Assembly: GCA_028821775.1 (NCBI GenBank) | Contig: JAPKFB010000001.1 | Location: 62,001 to 126,000, forward strand | Length of the DNA: 64,000 bases | Direction: 5' to 3' | DNA from: Roseibacillus sp. | GTDB taxonomy: Bacteria > Verrucomicrobiota > Verrucomicrobiia > Verrucomicrobiales > Akkermansiaceae | Part shown: in pieces, positions 1-9,400 of the stretch | How positions within the stretch are numbered: the first letter of the stretch is position 1 | Layout of the letters: each line of letters begins with the position of its first letter | Made by a program: the position numbers and the translations under genes | The notes under the pieces: model-generated | Told to the model about the DNA's origin: nothing | The model's database searches: none | The model's input: the letters and a program-made list of their open reading frames with translations, nothing else

Positions 1-205
1 GAGAGGAGCATGGCAGAACGGGCGATTGATCCAGCCGACCGGCAATCTCGGTGGCCTGCCGGATTGCCCGACCAGCGAGAGCCCGCGCCGTGAGCCATGC
101 AGTGGCAGACGCGCCTGAATCCTGAATTGCGAACCTGTCGATCCAATCGGCAGGGAACCCGCTGGGTGGAGACCACCTTGGCGGCTCCTTTTTCTCTCCG
201 GACAT
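1..205 (-). CDS. Partial hypothetical protein running off the left edge
   Basis: On the minus strand an ATG at 205 opens a reading frame that stays open for 68 codons to the window edge. It begins MSGEKKEPPRWSPPSGFP and continues with ADWIDRF and an alanine-rich stretch (ATAWLTARALAGRAIRQA). Codon use is GC-rich at third positions, as in neighbouring genes. A purine-rich GGAGAGG lies directly before the ATG, rather close for a ribosome binding site. I do not recognise the family, and the downstream part lies outside the window. The gene could be spurious; the alternative is that 1-674 is entirely intergenic. Confidence 0.4.
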   Translation of the reverse strand, partial: MSGEKKEPPRWSPPSGFPADWIDRFAIQDSGASATAWLTARALAGRAIRQATEIAGRLDQSPVLPCSS

Positions 206-674
206 CCTCTCCGATCTCGTTGCTCCAGCATGGAGGGCTGAGATTGGAGATGAGCTAGCTTGGAGGTCCTGACCCAGCACGCCATACATTTGCAAGTAGC
301 GATGATCGCCGTCTCTCGGAGCGCATAATCCAAGGAGCGCTCCAAGGTCCGCATTTCTCGCACAGTGAGATTAGCGGTTTGTGATAATCGCTCATTAAAT
401 ATGTTAAGCCGTGTAAGGCGTTCTGGTTCAGCTCACTACGAGAAATCCCAGTGGAAGGTTTTCACTATTGATTAATGTTTCTTTATTAAAAAGTAATGCG
501 GACCACCTCCCTCGAACGTTTCGTGCAATTCTCGGAAAAGACTTAAAAATAGCGGTGAAATGGAAATTGGGGAAATAGTTCCCAGCGATTAATTTAAAAT
601 TTTATGCCTTCAAGGACATCTGACCTTAAGATCTTCTTAAGTTTCTCCACATCCTCACCCCCCACTGACCTCGA
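206..674. other. Intergenic, AT-rich upstream region
   Basis: No supported gene is seen here. From about 375 to 620 the sequence is distinctly richer in A and T than its surroundings, which fits a promoter or upstream activating region for the secreted gene pair starting at 675. I could not pick out a convincing pair of promoter boxes. Confidence 0.4.
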
Positions 675-1208
675 ATGAAAACGACACGCTGCACTCGAGC
701 GACTATTCTGCTGGCCGGACTCTTGCCCCTCCAATTGGTTGGGGAGAAGGTGTCCGGGGGCGGGCAGGCAACTCCACCGGCCTCCCTCAAAGAGTTATCC
801 GGGAGTCGGAGCCCGGCCACCGACCTCTATCAAAAGCAGGCTTCCGCCTACCGGGACCTGCAACGGGGCAAAGCAAAGACCGGCGGCCTGCAAAGCCGCT
901 CCACCATCTTGTCCGACGGTCGCTACTGGACGATGGTGCCCAAGGGGGCCGTCTTGATGGTCCCCTCCAAGCTGAAGGGCCGGGTCAATACCAAATCGAC
1001 CGGCAAGTTCCTCGCTTGGCAACAGTTCTACCTCCGCAACCGCGGATGGATTCACTGCTACCCTGTGCAAATACGGCAGGCACGCGGAGAGCAGGCCATC
1101 ACCAAAAATGCTCTCGAGGGCTGTCGCCAGACGGGCCGAGTCACGGTTGCCGTTCTCGGCAAGGACCCGGTTAGTATTTCCAAGCGAGCCTTGAAAGCCT
1201 CCCTCTAA
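675..1208 (+). CDS. Secreted protein of unknown function, first of a pair
   Basis: The 177-residue product starts with a basic N-terminus and a hydrophobic stretch (ATILLAGLLPLQLVG) that looks like a signal peptide. The core (residues about 75-165) contains TILSDGRYWTMVPKGAVL, then a WQQFYLRNRGWIHCYPV segment and a valine-rich strand VTVAVLGKDPVSI. I know no named domain for it. From memory, similar small proteins sit next to a larger secreted partner in other Verrucomicrobia; I cannot verify this here. The partner starts 48 bases downstream on the same strand, so the two are probably co-transcribed. The two cysteines in the core (HCYP and EGCRQ) could form a disulfide after export. Function unknown. 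Confidence 0.75.
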   Translation: MKTTRCTRATILLAGLLPLQLVGEKVSGGGQATPPASLKELSGSRSPATDLYQKQASAYRDLQRGKAKTGGLQSRSTILSDGRYWTMVPKGAVLMVPSKLKGRVNTKSTGKFLAWQQFYLRNRGWIHCYPVQIRQARGEQAITKNALEGCRQTGRVTVAVLGKDPVSISKRALKASL

Positions 1209-1256
1209 ATCATTTCCTTCATTGCGCTGTTCATCATCCCACAACCCCTACAAACA

Positions 1257-3476
1257 ATGAACTCAAAAACGATCAGATCAATTGCGGGCATCGCCCTGCT
1301 GCTCCTCACCCTGGCAGGGTCCGCCTGGTCAGCAAGAGAACTATCGATCCCAACCGGCACGCTCACCGTCATGCCGAGCCGGGTAAAGTTAGGTAGCCGT
1401 CCTATTTTGAATTGGCAGATTCAATATCCCGAAGAGGCAGAGGACATTGTCGAGATCACCGGCAAGAACCAGCTCAAGGCCAAGCGACGCGCTCGCGTGC
1501 AGATTCGCGTTGCTGGTGTCGCCCTCCAATCTGGGCGCACTCATCTTCCGGTTGCCCTCTGGGCAAGCACCGGGGGAGCTTGGGAACTACTGTTCTACGG
1601 CACCTACGACCAAGTTGATCCTGAAACCATCATCTTTGATCGTGTTCTGGAGGCCGATACAATCCTCAACTTTGCAACCAAAGGAAAGAACGCCATAGGA
1701 AAATGGTCTCCCTACCGGACTACGACCAAGAGTGACGTCGCCATTGTCGCACTGGTTAACAACGACAAAGTCCCAATCGACACGCCAGCCTATAGACAGG
1801 GCCGCGTCGAGAGTTTCCTGACCCAGTTCATCAACAGTAATAATCGAGTCACGCTGGGATCGAAGGACGTCATCTACCTCTTCGAACTGGCAACGCGCGA
1901 TACCAGTTCCCCCGACTTCGATCTCCAGGACCTCTCCACGGTGGTAACGTTCTCCAAGGAATCCCCTGATGGCTCCACCGCATCTCAAGTTGCCACCACT
2001 GCTGACCAGTACGTCAACTACGTTCGCCAGATTCAAAGCGACACCGGGACGCAATCTGACATCACCGTAAAACCCACCGGGAGCCAAAGGTCTCCTCTCG
2101 GCGTCCCCCTGGCGGGCTCCAAGTTTCAACTGTGGACCATGAACACCACAACTGGAACGGAGTATCTCTTGGACGAGGTCTACGCTTCGGCCTACTTTCC
2201 TCGCTCTCTGATCAAGATCCAAACCGCTGACCCCTACAAGCTGGTCTCTCGAATCCGGGTCGATCAACCCTTCGAAGTTATTGTCGAGGTTGAGGGACTC
2301 ATCAGGCACGTTAATCCTTGGCTGGTAGAGCAAATGGAAGAGGCTCTCGAATCGGGCAGCGCAACCACCGATCTTTGTTTGGCGAAAGAGGACGAGGACA
2401 ATGATGGCACCGGCCAGGACGGTGGCCACGAACACGGCAAGCAGGAGGACGACGACGAGACGGGCAATCGCGACGACGACGACGACGAGGACGACGACGA
2501 GACGGGCAACCGCGACGAGGACGACTACGACGATAAGGACGACGACGACGATAAGGACGACGACGACGACTACGACGAGGACGACGACGACGACTACGAC
2601 GAGGACGACGAGGACGACGACGACGACTACGACGACGACGACGACAAGGACGACGACGACGACAAGGACGACGACGACAACAAGGACGACTACGACGAGG
2701 ACGACTACGACGAGAGCGAGAGCGAGAGCGAGGGCGAGGACGACTACGACGATGACCGCTACAAGGACGACGACTACGTCACCAAGAGTCCCGATGCTGA
2801 CCGAAATCTCGGGAATAACATCGGTAACTGCGTCACTCCCCTGGATCCCTCCAGAGTGCTCCTCATCCACAACGCCTTTGAGTTCGATCATGGAGTCCCG
2901 GTTGAAGAGAACGGCAAACCCGCAGCTCAAGCAGTCGGACATCTGGAAATCGACGAGAACGGCCTGACGATCCTTAGCTTCGTAAAGACCAATCTATCTG
3001 TTCCAGACGTCACATCTGGCATCGGTGAAGAGGTATTTACCGTGACGGCATTGGCTGGCCAGATCATCTCCGATACGATCCTGGACTCTCAGCGTGTGCA
3101 GGTCTTCCCTATCGCTCAGGCAGAGATAACGGGGTTCGATCCCGCGACGGAATACGAGAGTTTCCCGACCATCTCGGTGGATCTCGTAAACCTCTATCCA
3201 TCGAGCAAGACCTACGTTCGCGTATACCCGGGCAATCCGGTTAGCAACCCTTCGGTAGCAGCCGAGAAGGTCCGCGACAGCATTGTCATCATCGAAGACG
3301 TGATCGCTCATGACCGAATCCTGGTTTTGGACAAAATGGACAAAATGTTCACGGATCACGGCATCCACACCATCGAAGTTATTCATGAAACTCCATTTGG
3401 CACGGATCTTCTCTTCCAAAGCACGCTTCAGGTTGATCGCAAAGTTGTTGTGAATAGTTCGCTCTTCACCCAGTAG
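1257..3476 (+). CDS. Large secreted protein with Asp/Glu-rich insert, second of a pair
   Basis: The 739-residue product has a signal peptide (SIAGIALLLLTLAGSAWSA) and a beta-rich, globular N-terminal region (about 27-375) with segments such as LTVMPSRVKLGSRPILNWQIQYPEE and DVIYLFELATRDTSSPDFD. Residues about 377-510 are almost only Asp, Glu, Lys and Tyr with short ETGNRD motifs and a small SESESE block. A second ordered region (about 515-739) follows. The acidic stretch resembles calcium-binding linkers but has no regular DxDxDG loop spacing. Both ordered parts have normal codon use, so the insert looks like a repeat expansion within one gene. It follows the small secreted gene at 675 by 48 bases and is followed by a hairpin terminator. 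Function unknown; a surface or extracellular cation-binding role is inference only. Confidence 0.8.
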   Translation: MNSKTIRSIAGIALLLLTLAGSAWSARELSIPTGTLTVMPSRVKLGSRPILNWQIQYPEEAEDIVEITGKNQLKAKRRARVQIRVAGVALQSGRTHLPVALWASTGGAWELLFYGTYDQVDPETIIFDRVLEADTILNFATKGKNAIGKWSPYRTTTKSDVAIVALVNNDKVPIDTPAYRQGRVESFLTQFINSNNRVTLGSKDVIYLFELATRDTSSPDFDLQDLSTVVTFSKESPDGSTASQVATTADQYVNYVRQIQSDTGTQSDITVKPTGSQRSPLGVPLAGSKFQLWTMNTTTGTEYLLDEVYASAYFPRSLIKIQTADPYKLVSRIRVDQPFEVIVEVEGLIRHVNPWLVEQMEEALESGSATTDLCLAKEDEDNDGTGQDGGHEHGKQEDDDETGNRDDDDDEDDDETGNRDEDDYDDKDDDDDKDDDDDYDEDDDDDYDEDDEDDDDDYDDDDDKDDDDDKDDDDNKDDYDEDDYDESESESEGEDDYDDDRYKDDDYVTKSPDADRNLGNNIGNCVTPLDPSRVLLIHNAFEFDHGVPVEENGKPAAQAVGHLEIDENGLTILSFVKTNLSVPDVTSGIGEEVFTVTALAGQIISDTILDSQRVQVFPIAQAEITGFDPATEYESFPTISVDLVNLYPSSKTYVRVYPGNPVSNPSVAAEKVRDSIVIIEDVIAHDRILVLDKMDKMFTDHGIHTIEVIHETPFGTDLLFQSTLQVDRKVVVNSSLFTQ
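2388..2785 (+). repeat. GAC/GAG trinucleotide-like repeat encoding acidic run
   Basis: About 400 bases consist of near-tandem GAC, GAG, AAG and TAC codons with little other sequence. The run is in frame with the 1257-3476 gene, so changes in multiples of three would leave that gene intact. It also opens long artificial frames on other strands. The low complexity makes the exact copy number vulnerable to replication slippage and to assembly error. Confidence 0.85.
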
Positions 3477-3509
3477 AATTCAACTCAATCGCGGCAGGCG
3501 ATTTCTTCT

Positions 3510-3548
3510 AACAAACGCGCTGGGGATCTGGTCCTCTGCGCGTTTGTT
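3510..3548 (+). terminator. Probable factor-independent terminator
   Basis: A perfect 10-bp inverted repeat (AACAAACGCG / CGCGTTTGTT) with a 19-base spacer begins 33 bases after the stop of the 1257-3476 gene. The 3' arm is T-rich and runs into TTCTATT. The loop is long and the T tract is interrupted, so efficiency is uncertain. The arms are symmetrical, so it could also serve the decayed minus-strand gene coming from the right. Confidence 0.55.
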
Positions 3549-3549
3549 T

Positions 3550-4488
3550 CTATTCCGCAATCTGACGTTGCACCCATGGGCACGGCCGCCTGAATCGCGC
3601 TCCCGACGTTGGCATTGCCTCCATGCTCTCCAGTTCCCCGTTGGTGCAACTCGGGAGCGGGTCCGGGTGCACATGGTAGCTCAGGGCGTCGTTCCGAGCA
3701 CTGGGTTGTACAATTCCAGAATCCGTGCCGAGGAGTCCCTTGGTGTGGACGAGTTGATTCTGCCATTGGGGATTGTGACGGGGTGTGAACGGAAATGGAT
3801 TTTTCCAGAGACGGACCGCTCCACCGGACTTGGTTCCCTTGGGAAGATCGTCTCGCAGCAACACCGATCGCTTGAGAGCGTTCTTGGCGATCTCCATGGA
3901 ATCGATCACCCGGGTCTTTCCAGTCTTATAGACGAAGCTGACTTTGGGACCGGCCCAGTGATCAGACTATCGTTCGATAGAAGCCTTCGTAGTGAGTGGT
4001 GACCTCTGCTGGGATCATCCAATTCCAGAGTTGATCACTCTTGACCTGTTTGCCTCCGGCATTCACTCCGGAAGTAATGCCGTAGCGCCCCGAATTCCAC
4101 TTCACCAATCCTCCTTCCCAAGCGTCGACGAAGGTGAGATTTTCGGGGTCGAAGAGCACCGTGAATTTCCCGACCTGCACGGCCACCGCCTTGTGAGTTG
4201 TCTTACCGAAGTGCTTGATGACCTGCATGAGCAGGCCTCCGCTATCGGCTTCATTGAGTTGCCCGTCGACGTTGTCTGCTTCGGGGTTCTGTCCCCAGTG
4301 TCCCCAGCCCCCCCGTCCAGGCCGGGAAATTGGGGAAGGAGTTTTGGGAGCGTATGCTCGCTCTTCAGGAAGCCGCGAGCCTGGGTTGCGTAAAAGTCGC
4401 GGACTCGGTTTTCGGGGAATGGTTTGACCTCATCTTGGGCCGTGAGGGAGGCGCTGAGGACGAAAAGAAGAACGAGAGACCGCTTCAT
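3550..4488 (-). pseudogene. Frameshifted, truncated DUF6797-like secreted protein
   Basis: From ATG 4488 the minus strand encodes a signal peptide (MKRSLVLLFVLSASLTAQ) and the segment QFPGLDGG. The frame is then lost at a run of seven G (about 4313-4319). In the next frame the protein continues WGHWGQNPEADNVDGQL, then HKAVAVQVGKFTVLFDP, WEGGLVKWNSGRYGITSG and THYEGFYR. One extra G would restore a continuous frame. A second shift near 3965 moves to WAGPKVSFVYKTGKTRVID, after which similarity to anything I know fades by about 3800. The pattern matches my memory of the N-terminal part of DUF6797 proteins, which are normally far longer and often accompany PVC cytochromes. It overlaps the upstream isomerase gene by four bases (ATGA), as the last member of the operon. 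Decay, or a sequencing error at the first shift, are both possible. Confidence 0.65.
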
Positions 4489-5345
4489 TTTCCAGTGAGC
4501 TCCGCGAGGATCCGTGCGAGCCCCTCGAGATTGTTGCGCAGACTCACTGCCACATCCTCCTCGGCCTTGTGGCCAAGAATGCCGATCGGGCCCGCGTAGC
4601 CGCTCTTCAGAGTCGTCGCGATCATGGCCTTCCCATGCACTCCCGAGCCGATCGGGATGATCTTATTTTGATGTCCCTTCACGGTTGGGGGATCGGCCAT
4701 CCCGTTCAGGTTCAGGCACAGCAGATGAGGTTTCATCCGTGCGAGGACTTGGGCAAAGTCCTCGATGTGTCCGTGGCCGTGATGGAAGTTGTAGACGATT
4801 CCGACGTGCTGGTGGCCCCGCGCGTGAAGCGCTTTGCACACCGCCACCAGGTTCTCCGGCTCGCCGCCCCAACCACCGTGATTGTAGAGCCCGAGTTGAC
4901 ATCCCATGCGGGCGGTTTTTATGGCGAGCGGGGTCATGGCGGTGACTGCCGCAGCGACCTGTTCCTCCTGCGTTCCCGTCTTTGGAGAGGGCAGGGTGTT
5001 CCAGATCTGCGGCGTCAACCCATGCTTCTTGAAGAGGGAGAACGCGGCTTCATGTTCGCCCCAGAAGGCGAAGTATTCCACGCCATGCTTTTTGTAGTGC
5101 AGGATCTCTTCCTCGAAGGTGGGGACGTGTTCGGCGCGCCAGTCGTAGGCGCAGCGTTTGAGACCAATCTCCGCCAGCATTTCGGTGCGGGCAGCCGGTC
5201 CGCGCTTCTTGGCGTCGAAGGGGACGATGCACCATGCGACCAGCTCTTCGGTGCGAAAATTGGCGGGGACCTCAGCGCTGGCGGGGATGGAACCAGCGAG
5301 TGGACCAAGGACACAGAGGACTTGGAGAGTGTTGGAAATGGGCAT
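4485..5345 (-). CDS. Sugar phosphate isomerase/epimerase-type TIM-barrel protein, exported
   Basis: The 286-residue product begins with a signal-like segment (TLQVLCVLGPLAGSIPASA) and continues with a xylose-isomerase-like/AP-endonuclease-2-type barrel. Visible pieces include LAEIGLKRCAYDWRAEHV, QLGLYNHGGWGGEPENL and VGIVYNFHHGHGHIEDF, plus LCLNLNGM near the C-terminus, which carry typical metal- or substrate-binding His, Glu and Asn positions of this superfamily. Such proteins isomerise or epimerise sugars or related polyols; the substrate cannot be read from the sequence. It lies 104 bases after the ThuA gene and overlaps the decayed DUF6797-like gene, so it is part of the minus-strand operon starting at 14514. 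The export signal points to action in the periplasm. Confidence 0.8.
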   Translation of the reverse strand: MPISNTLQVLCVLGPLAGSIPASAEVPANFRTEELVAWCIVPFDAKKRGPAARTEMLAEIGLKRCAYDWRAEHVPTFEEEILHYKKHGVEYFAFWGEHEAAFSLFKKHGLTPQIWNTLPSPKTGTQEEQVAAAVTAMTPLAIKTARMGCQLGLYNHGGWGGEPENLVAVCKALHARGHQHVGIVYNFHHGHGHIEDFAQVLARMKPHLLCLNLNGMADPPTVKGHQNKIIPIGSGVHGKAMIATTLKSGYAGPIGILGHKAEEDVAVSLRNNLEGLARILAELTGK

Positions 5346-5449
5346 GTGGCGTTCTCTCGGTGCAGATTCGCGGCAATTCGTGTGAGGGAAGAGGGGACAC
5401 GAATTGCCTCAAGCTGAGCAGTAGATCCTGCTAGAGGCGGCCTTTCGGG

Positions 5450-6349
5450 TCAGGGAGCGGGGACCACCGAGATCTTGTCGGCAGTGGGAAAGTCGGAAGG
5501 GACTTTGGCAGTGCGCTTGACCTCGCCGGTGGCCGCCCACTCGGTGCCCCGTTGGATGATGGTGAAGAATCCGCGGCAGCGCATGGCTTCCACGTCGTGA
5601 CCCATCGGGGTGTGGAAGACACGGCCGTCGCCGTAGGCGATCGTCATGAGCATGGGCTCGTTGCGCTTGGTCATGGGGGATGGCGCCGTGCCCTGCACTT
5701 CCATGTTCTCAGCCGGGCCGCAGAGGCGACAGTAAAGCTCGTCCTTCTGGTGCAGCCACTTTTCGGGCAGGCCCTTGGTGATGGGGTGCTTGGTGTCGAT
5801 GTGCTCGACGAGGAATGGATTGCGTGGTCCATGCGCTCCGCCGTTGACCTTGGATTCGGAATCGCGAACGACCTTGCCATCCACCACGTGAACCCAGGGT
5901 CCGTCGCGGCCCACCTTCCGGCCGCCCCAGCCACCCACGCCGATCATCTGATTGTATTCTTTCCACTTGCCAAAGGAGTTGTCTGCCGCGTGCACAATCA
6001 CGAGGCCGCCACCACTTTTGACGTAGTCGATGAAGGACTTCTGCACCTCTTGCGGCCAATCCTTGCCATTGTAGTTGCTGAGCACGACGTCGGCTTTCGA
6101 GAATGCGGGACGCCACTGGTCCCAATCTTCCTTGCTTCCGTTATTTGGCGGAGAGGTCGAAACGACGACCTCAAATTGCTTGGAGGATTTCAGGGCTTCC
6201 ACCAGCACGGGGGTGGTCGCTTTCCAGTTGTGGTTGTTTTGCCCATCGAGGAGGAGGACTTTGATCAAATCGGCACCCTGGGCGGCATCGCAAAAAAGCG
6301 AGCCCGCGAGGGCGATGGCAGAGGCAGTGGAGGCGAATCGGTATTTCAT
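5450..6349 (-). CDS. ThuA domain-containing protein, exported
   Basis: I place the start at ATG 6349, which gives a good signal peptide (RFASTASAIALAGSLFCDAAQG); an in-frame ATG ten codons upstream would add a charged tail before it. The remaining 299-residue protein is a ThuA-like type-1 glutamine-amidotransferase fold. It has KVLLLDGQNNHNW at the first strand, GGGLVIVHAADNSFGKW around the elbow position, MIGVGGWGGR, and HPITKGLPEKWLHQKDELY. In this subfamily the class I amidotransferase Cys is replaced (HAAD here), so amidotransferase activity is not expected. ThuA is linked to trehalose and related disaccharide use in other bacteria. Its place between the PVC cytochrome and the TIM-barrel isomerase supports a sugar-processing role. 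Confidence 0.9.
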   Translation of the reverse strand: MKYRFASTASAIALAGSLFCDAAQGADLIKVLLLDGQNNHNWKATTPVLVEALKSSKQFEVVVSTSPPNNGSKEDWDQWRPAFSKADVVLSNYNGKDWPQEVQKSFIDYVKSGGGLVIVHAADNSFGKWKEYNQMIGVGGWGGRKVGRDGPWVHVVDGKVVRDSESKVNGGAHGPRNPFLVEHIDTKHPITKGLPEKWLHQKDELYCRLCGPAENMEVQGTAPSPMTKRNEPMLMTIAYGDGRVFHTPMGHDVEAMRCRGFFTIIQRGTEWAATGEVKRTAKVPSDFPTADKISVVPAP

Positions 6350-6471
6350 GTCGGAATAGGTTCGTGACTCGAACCGCAAATATTTCAGCAGGATGCAGGA
6401 GCGGCGTCAACTGGCCGAATTTGGCCCCCAACGAGCCACTGATATTGTCAACGGGAGCAGGCGCGCGCGAG

Positions 6472-9400
6472 CTATTGCTTCGATTTCTCTTCTGGCGGGA
6501 GCTTCTGGCCCTTTCGTTCGGAGAGAAAGCGGATGAGGTCGCGCAGCTCTTCGCGGGTCAGTTGGGCGGTGAGGCCGGGTGGCATCACGCTCCCGGCGTC
6601 TGTGCGGCTGGCGATGTCTTTCGGGGCGATGGTCTTCCTTGTCCGCGTGACGGCATCTTCGATCACAATGCGTTGCTTGTCCTCGTGCTTCACATGACCG
6701 CTCACAACTTGTCCTCTCTTGGTGATGATCGTGGTGGAGAGGAATCCTTCCTTGATTTGGCGTCGAGGCCAGACCACCGATTCGATCAGGATCTCGATTG
6801 GAAGTCCCGCGCCGACGGCGGTGAGCTCGGGACCAAAGTCACGACCGCAGAGATCGATCACGTGACAGACCGTGCAGCTCGAGGAATCCCGATGGTAGAT
6901 TTCGGAGCCTCGTTTGGGATCCCCCGCCTTCCTTACTTCGATCGCGAGCTCGCGAATGAATGTTTTGTTGTAGGCCGGAATACCTAGCGTGTCTTTGCGG
7001 GTCCCTGAGGCGAGGACGTTCTCGAGGACTGTGGAGTGTCGGCCGGCCGCCCCGAGGATGGCGCGGATCTTGCGCTGAGCGTGCAGGTGGAGCGTTGCGG
7101 GCTTGAGGGCGGCCGCGAGGATGGCATCGCCCTCCTTGCGGGAAAGGAAGGGGAGGACGAGAGGTTCCAAGGCAAGGCCCTCCGGCGCTGAGTTGATCAA
7201 AGTGCTGGCGATGGTGGAAGCTCTGCCCGCATCGAGGCCCAGCAGCGTGGAGAGGGCGGCGTGGCGGACGCCGGAGTCATCTTCGTCTGCGACAAGTTCG
7301 CTGAGGGTCAGGAGGCACGGTTCGCCCATGTTCTTCAGTCCGGCCATCGCTTCGATGGCAGCGACTCGGAGATCTGTACTCTCGTTCTTGTCCCCGGCAA
7401 TTTCCAGGAGATCGTTCCCAAACGATTCAAAGTTCCACAAGCCTGCGAGTTGGAGAGAGTAGGATTGTTGCGCCTCAGAGCCCATTGCAAGGGCGGTCTG
7501 CAAGCTCTTGACCAGGCCGGCGTGAGTCGGCTTGAGGTCGCGGAGCTTGGCGGTCTCGACGAGCGCGGCCAGGATCGGCTCACGAGGCTCCTCGTTCTTC
7601 ACTAGGAGCTCGACCAGCCAGTTGAGATCCTGGACGGTGCCCTGGGTGGCAAGCACCACGCTCAAGGGCGCAAAGGATTCGTCGCTCAGCTCGATCTTGC
7701 CGCCCTCAAGAAGATTGCGCGCGGCTTTGGCGGCGCCCTGTCCTGTGGTCTGTTGCAGCGCAAAGGCGAGATGATGTGCATCGTCCATCTTGAGCGATCC
7801 ATCCTGCAAGGCTGCGAACCAATGAGGGCGCAAGGCGTGTGTGCACTGCCGGAGGGCCGCTTCCAGGAAGCGGTCGGTGGGCTGGTCCAAGGCGCGCATC
7901 GCAAGCGTCATGGCGGCCGCGCTTGGAAGCTGACTGGCTGCGACCACCGCTTCCAGGCGCACCCGGGGATGCGGGTCGGCAATCGATTTTTCAAGGAGTA
8001 GCAGCGGATCGTCCAGGCGATCATGCCAGCGGCCCACCACGCGGGTGGCGTAGGCACGGGCGAGGGGATCCCCTGCCGAGAGCAGAAGCTCCAGGAGGGG
8101 GCGATTGATGGCCTCGTGCCACTCGTGGAGGGCGAGGGCTTCGTAGAGGTGATGTTCGATCCTCGGGTCGTCCTTCTCGAGCCCCCGTATCCAAGCGGCC
8201 AGCTCAACGAGCACCGTCCCGCCATCGCGGTTCGAGAGCGTGATTCGGATCCGTTCCCGCTCCTTGAGCGGAGCAGTCTGCAATTGTTCTAACAGGATTT
8301 GAGTGGGTTGCTCCTCGAGGTTCTCCAGGTTGCCAGTCTTCATTCCCGTGGCCGTCACGCGCCAGATGCGGCCGTGCTTCTTGTCGCGGTCAGGATGGCG
8401 CAAGGAGGCCTGGTAGTGACCGATGATCGGATTGTACCAATCGGCGACATAGAGCGCGCCATCGGGACCGGTTTGGATATCGACCGGACGAAAGCTTTGA
8501 TGATCGGTGCGCCAGAGTGGCGGAAGAAGGGTGCCCTGGTGACCGGAGCCGTCGGGCGAGATCTCCAGTCGATCAACAATGTGCGCGAAGTAGCCGGCGA
8601 TCACGATGTTTCCCTGCAGGTCTGCCGGGAGAGCGGGGGAGTCGATGATCTCGCAGATCATGCTCTTGATTCGCGTGCGCCCGATGTCGAGCGGGTTGTG
8701 GCGATTCTCGCTGTGGATCATGACCGGCAGGAGTTCACTCACTTCACCGCCGTTGCTTTTGACAAAGGGTTCGCCCCATTGACCGAAGGACAGTCCCCAG
8801 GGATTCTGCCCGCTGCATCCTCGAAAGGCGTGCAGTTGTTGGCGTTTGGGGCGGAAGCGCCAGACGCCATGCTCGTCCATGCGCACGATGCCCCAGGGAG
8901 TCTCCACCCGTGAAAAGCAATGCAGGCCCTGGCCGAAGAGAAGCTCGCCGCCGGGACTCCAAGTGAAGGAATTGATGCACTGATGCGTGTCTCCTGTTCC
9001 GAAGCCGGTGAGGAGGAGTTCGCGTTTGTCTGCGCGGTCGTCGCCGTCAGTGTCGGCCAGGAAAATGAGATCATCGCCTTCTCCGAGGTAGACGCCCCCA
9101 TTGCCGAGCGCGAAGCCGGTGGGCATGTCGAGATCGTCGGCGAATACGCTGACCTTGTCGGCGCGGCCGTCGTGGTTGGCATCCTCCAAGATGATGAGTT
9201 TGTCGCCGGGAGCGTCGGTCGGGATGATCTGGGGATAGACCAGAGTGCAGAGCACCCAGAGCCGACCACGTGGTCCCCAGCGCATCGCGATGGGATTGGC
9301 GATGCCATCCTTCTCGGAAGCGAAGAGGGAGACTTCATAGCCGTCCGCGATCTCAAAGGAAGCCAGTTCCGCGGTGGCCGAGCGGTCCTTGGCTGGAGGC

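Noticed and set aside
1587-2942. Long minus-strand frame rich in Val and Leu
   Set aside because: It is the complement of the GAC/GAG repeat, which reads as GTC/CTC; composition is artificial and the plus strand has a signal peptide and ordered domains.
3544-4002. 152-residue plus-strand frame
   Set aside because: It is antisense to the decayed DUF6797-like gene, whose minus-strand pieces make sense as protein.
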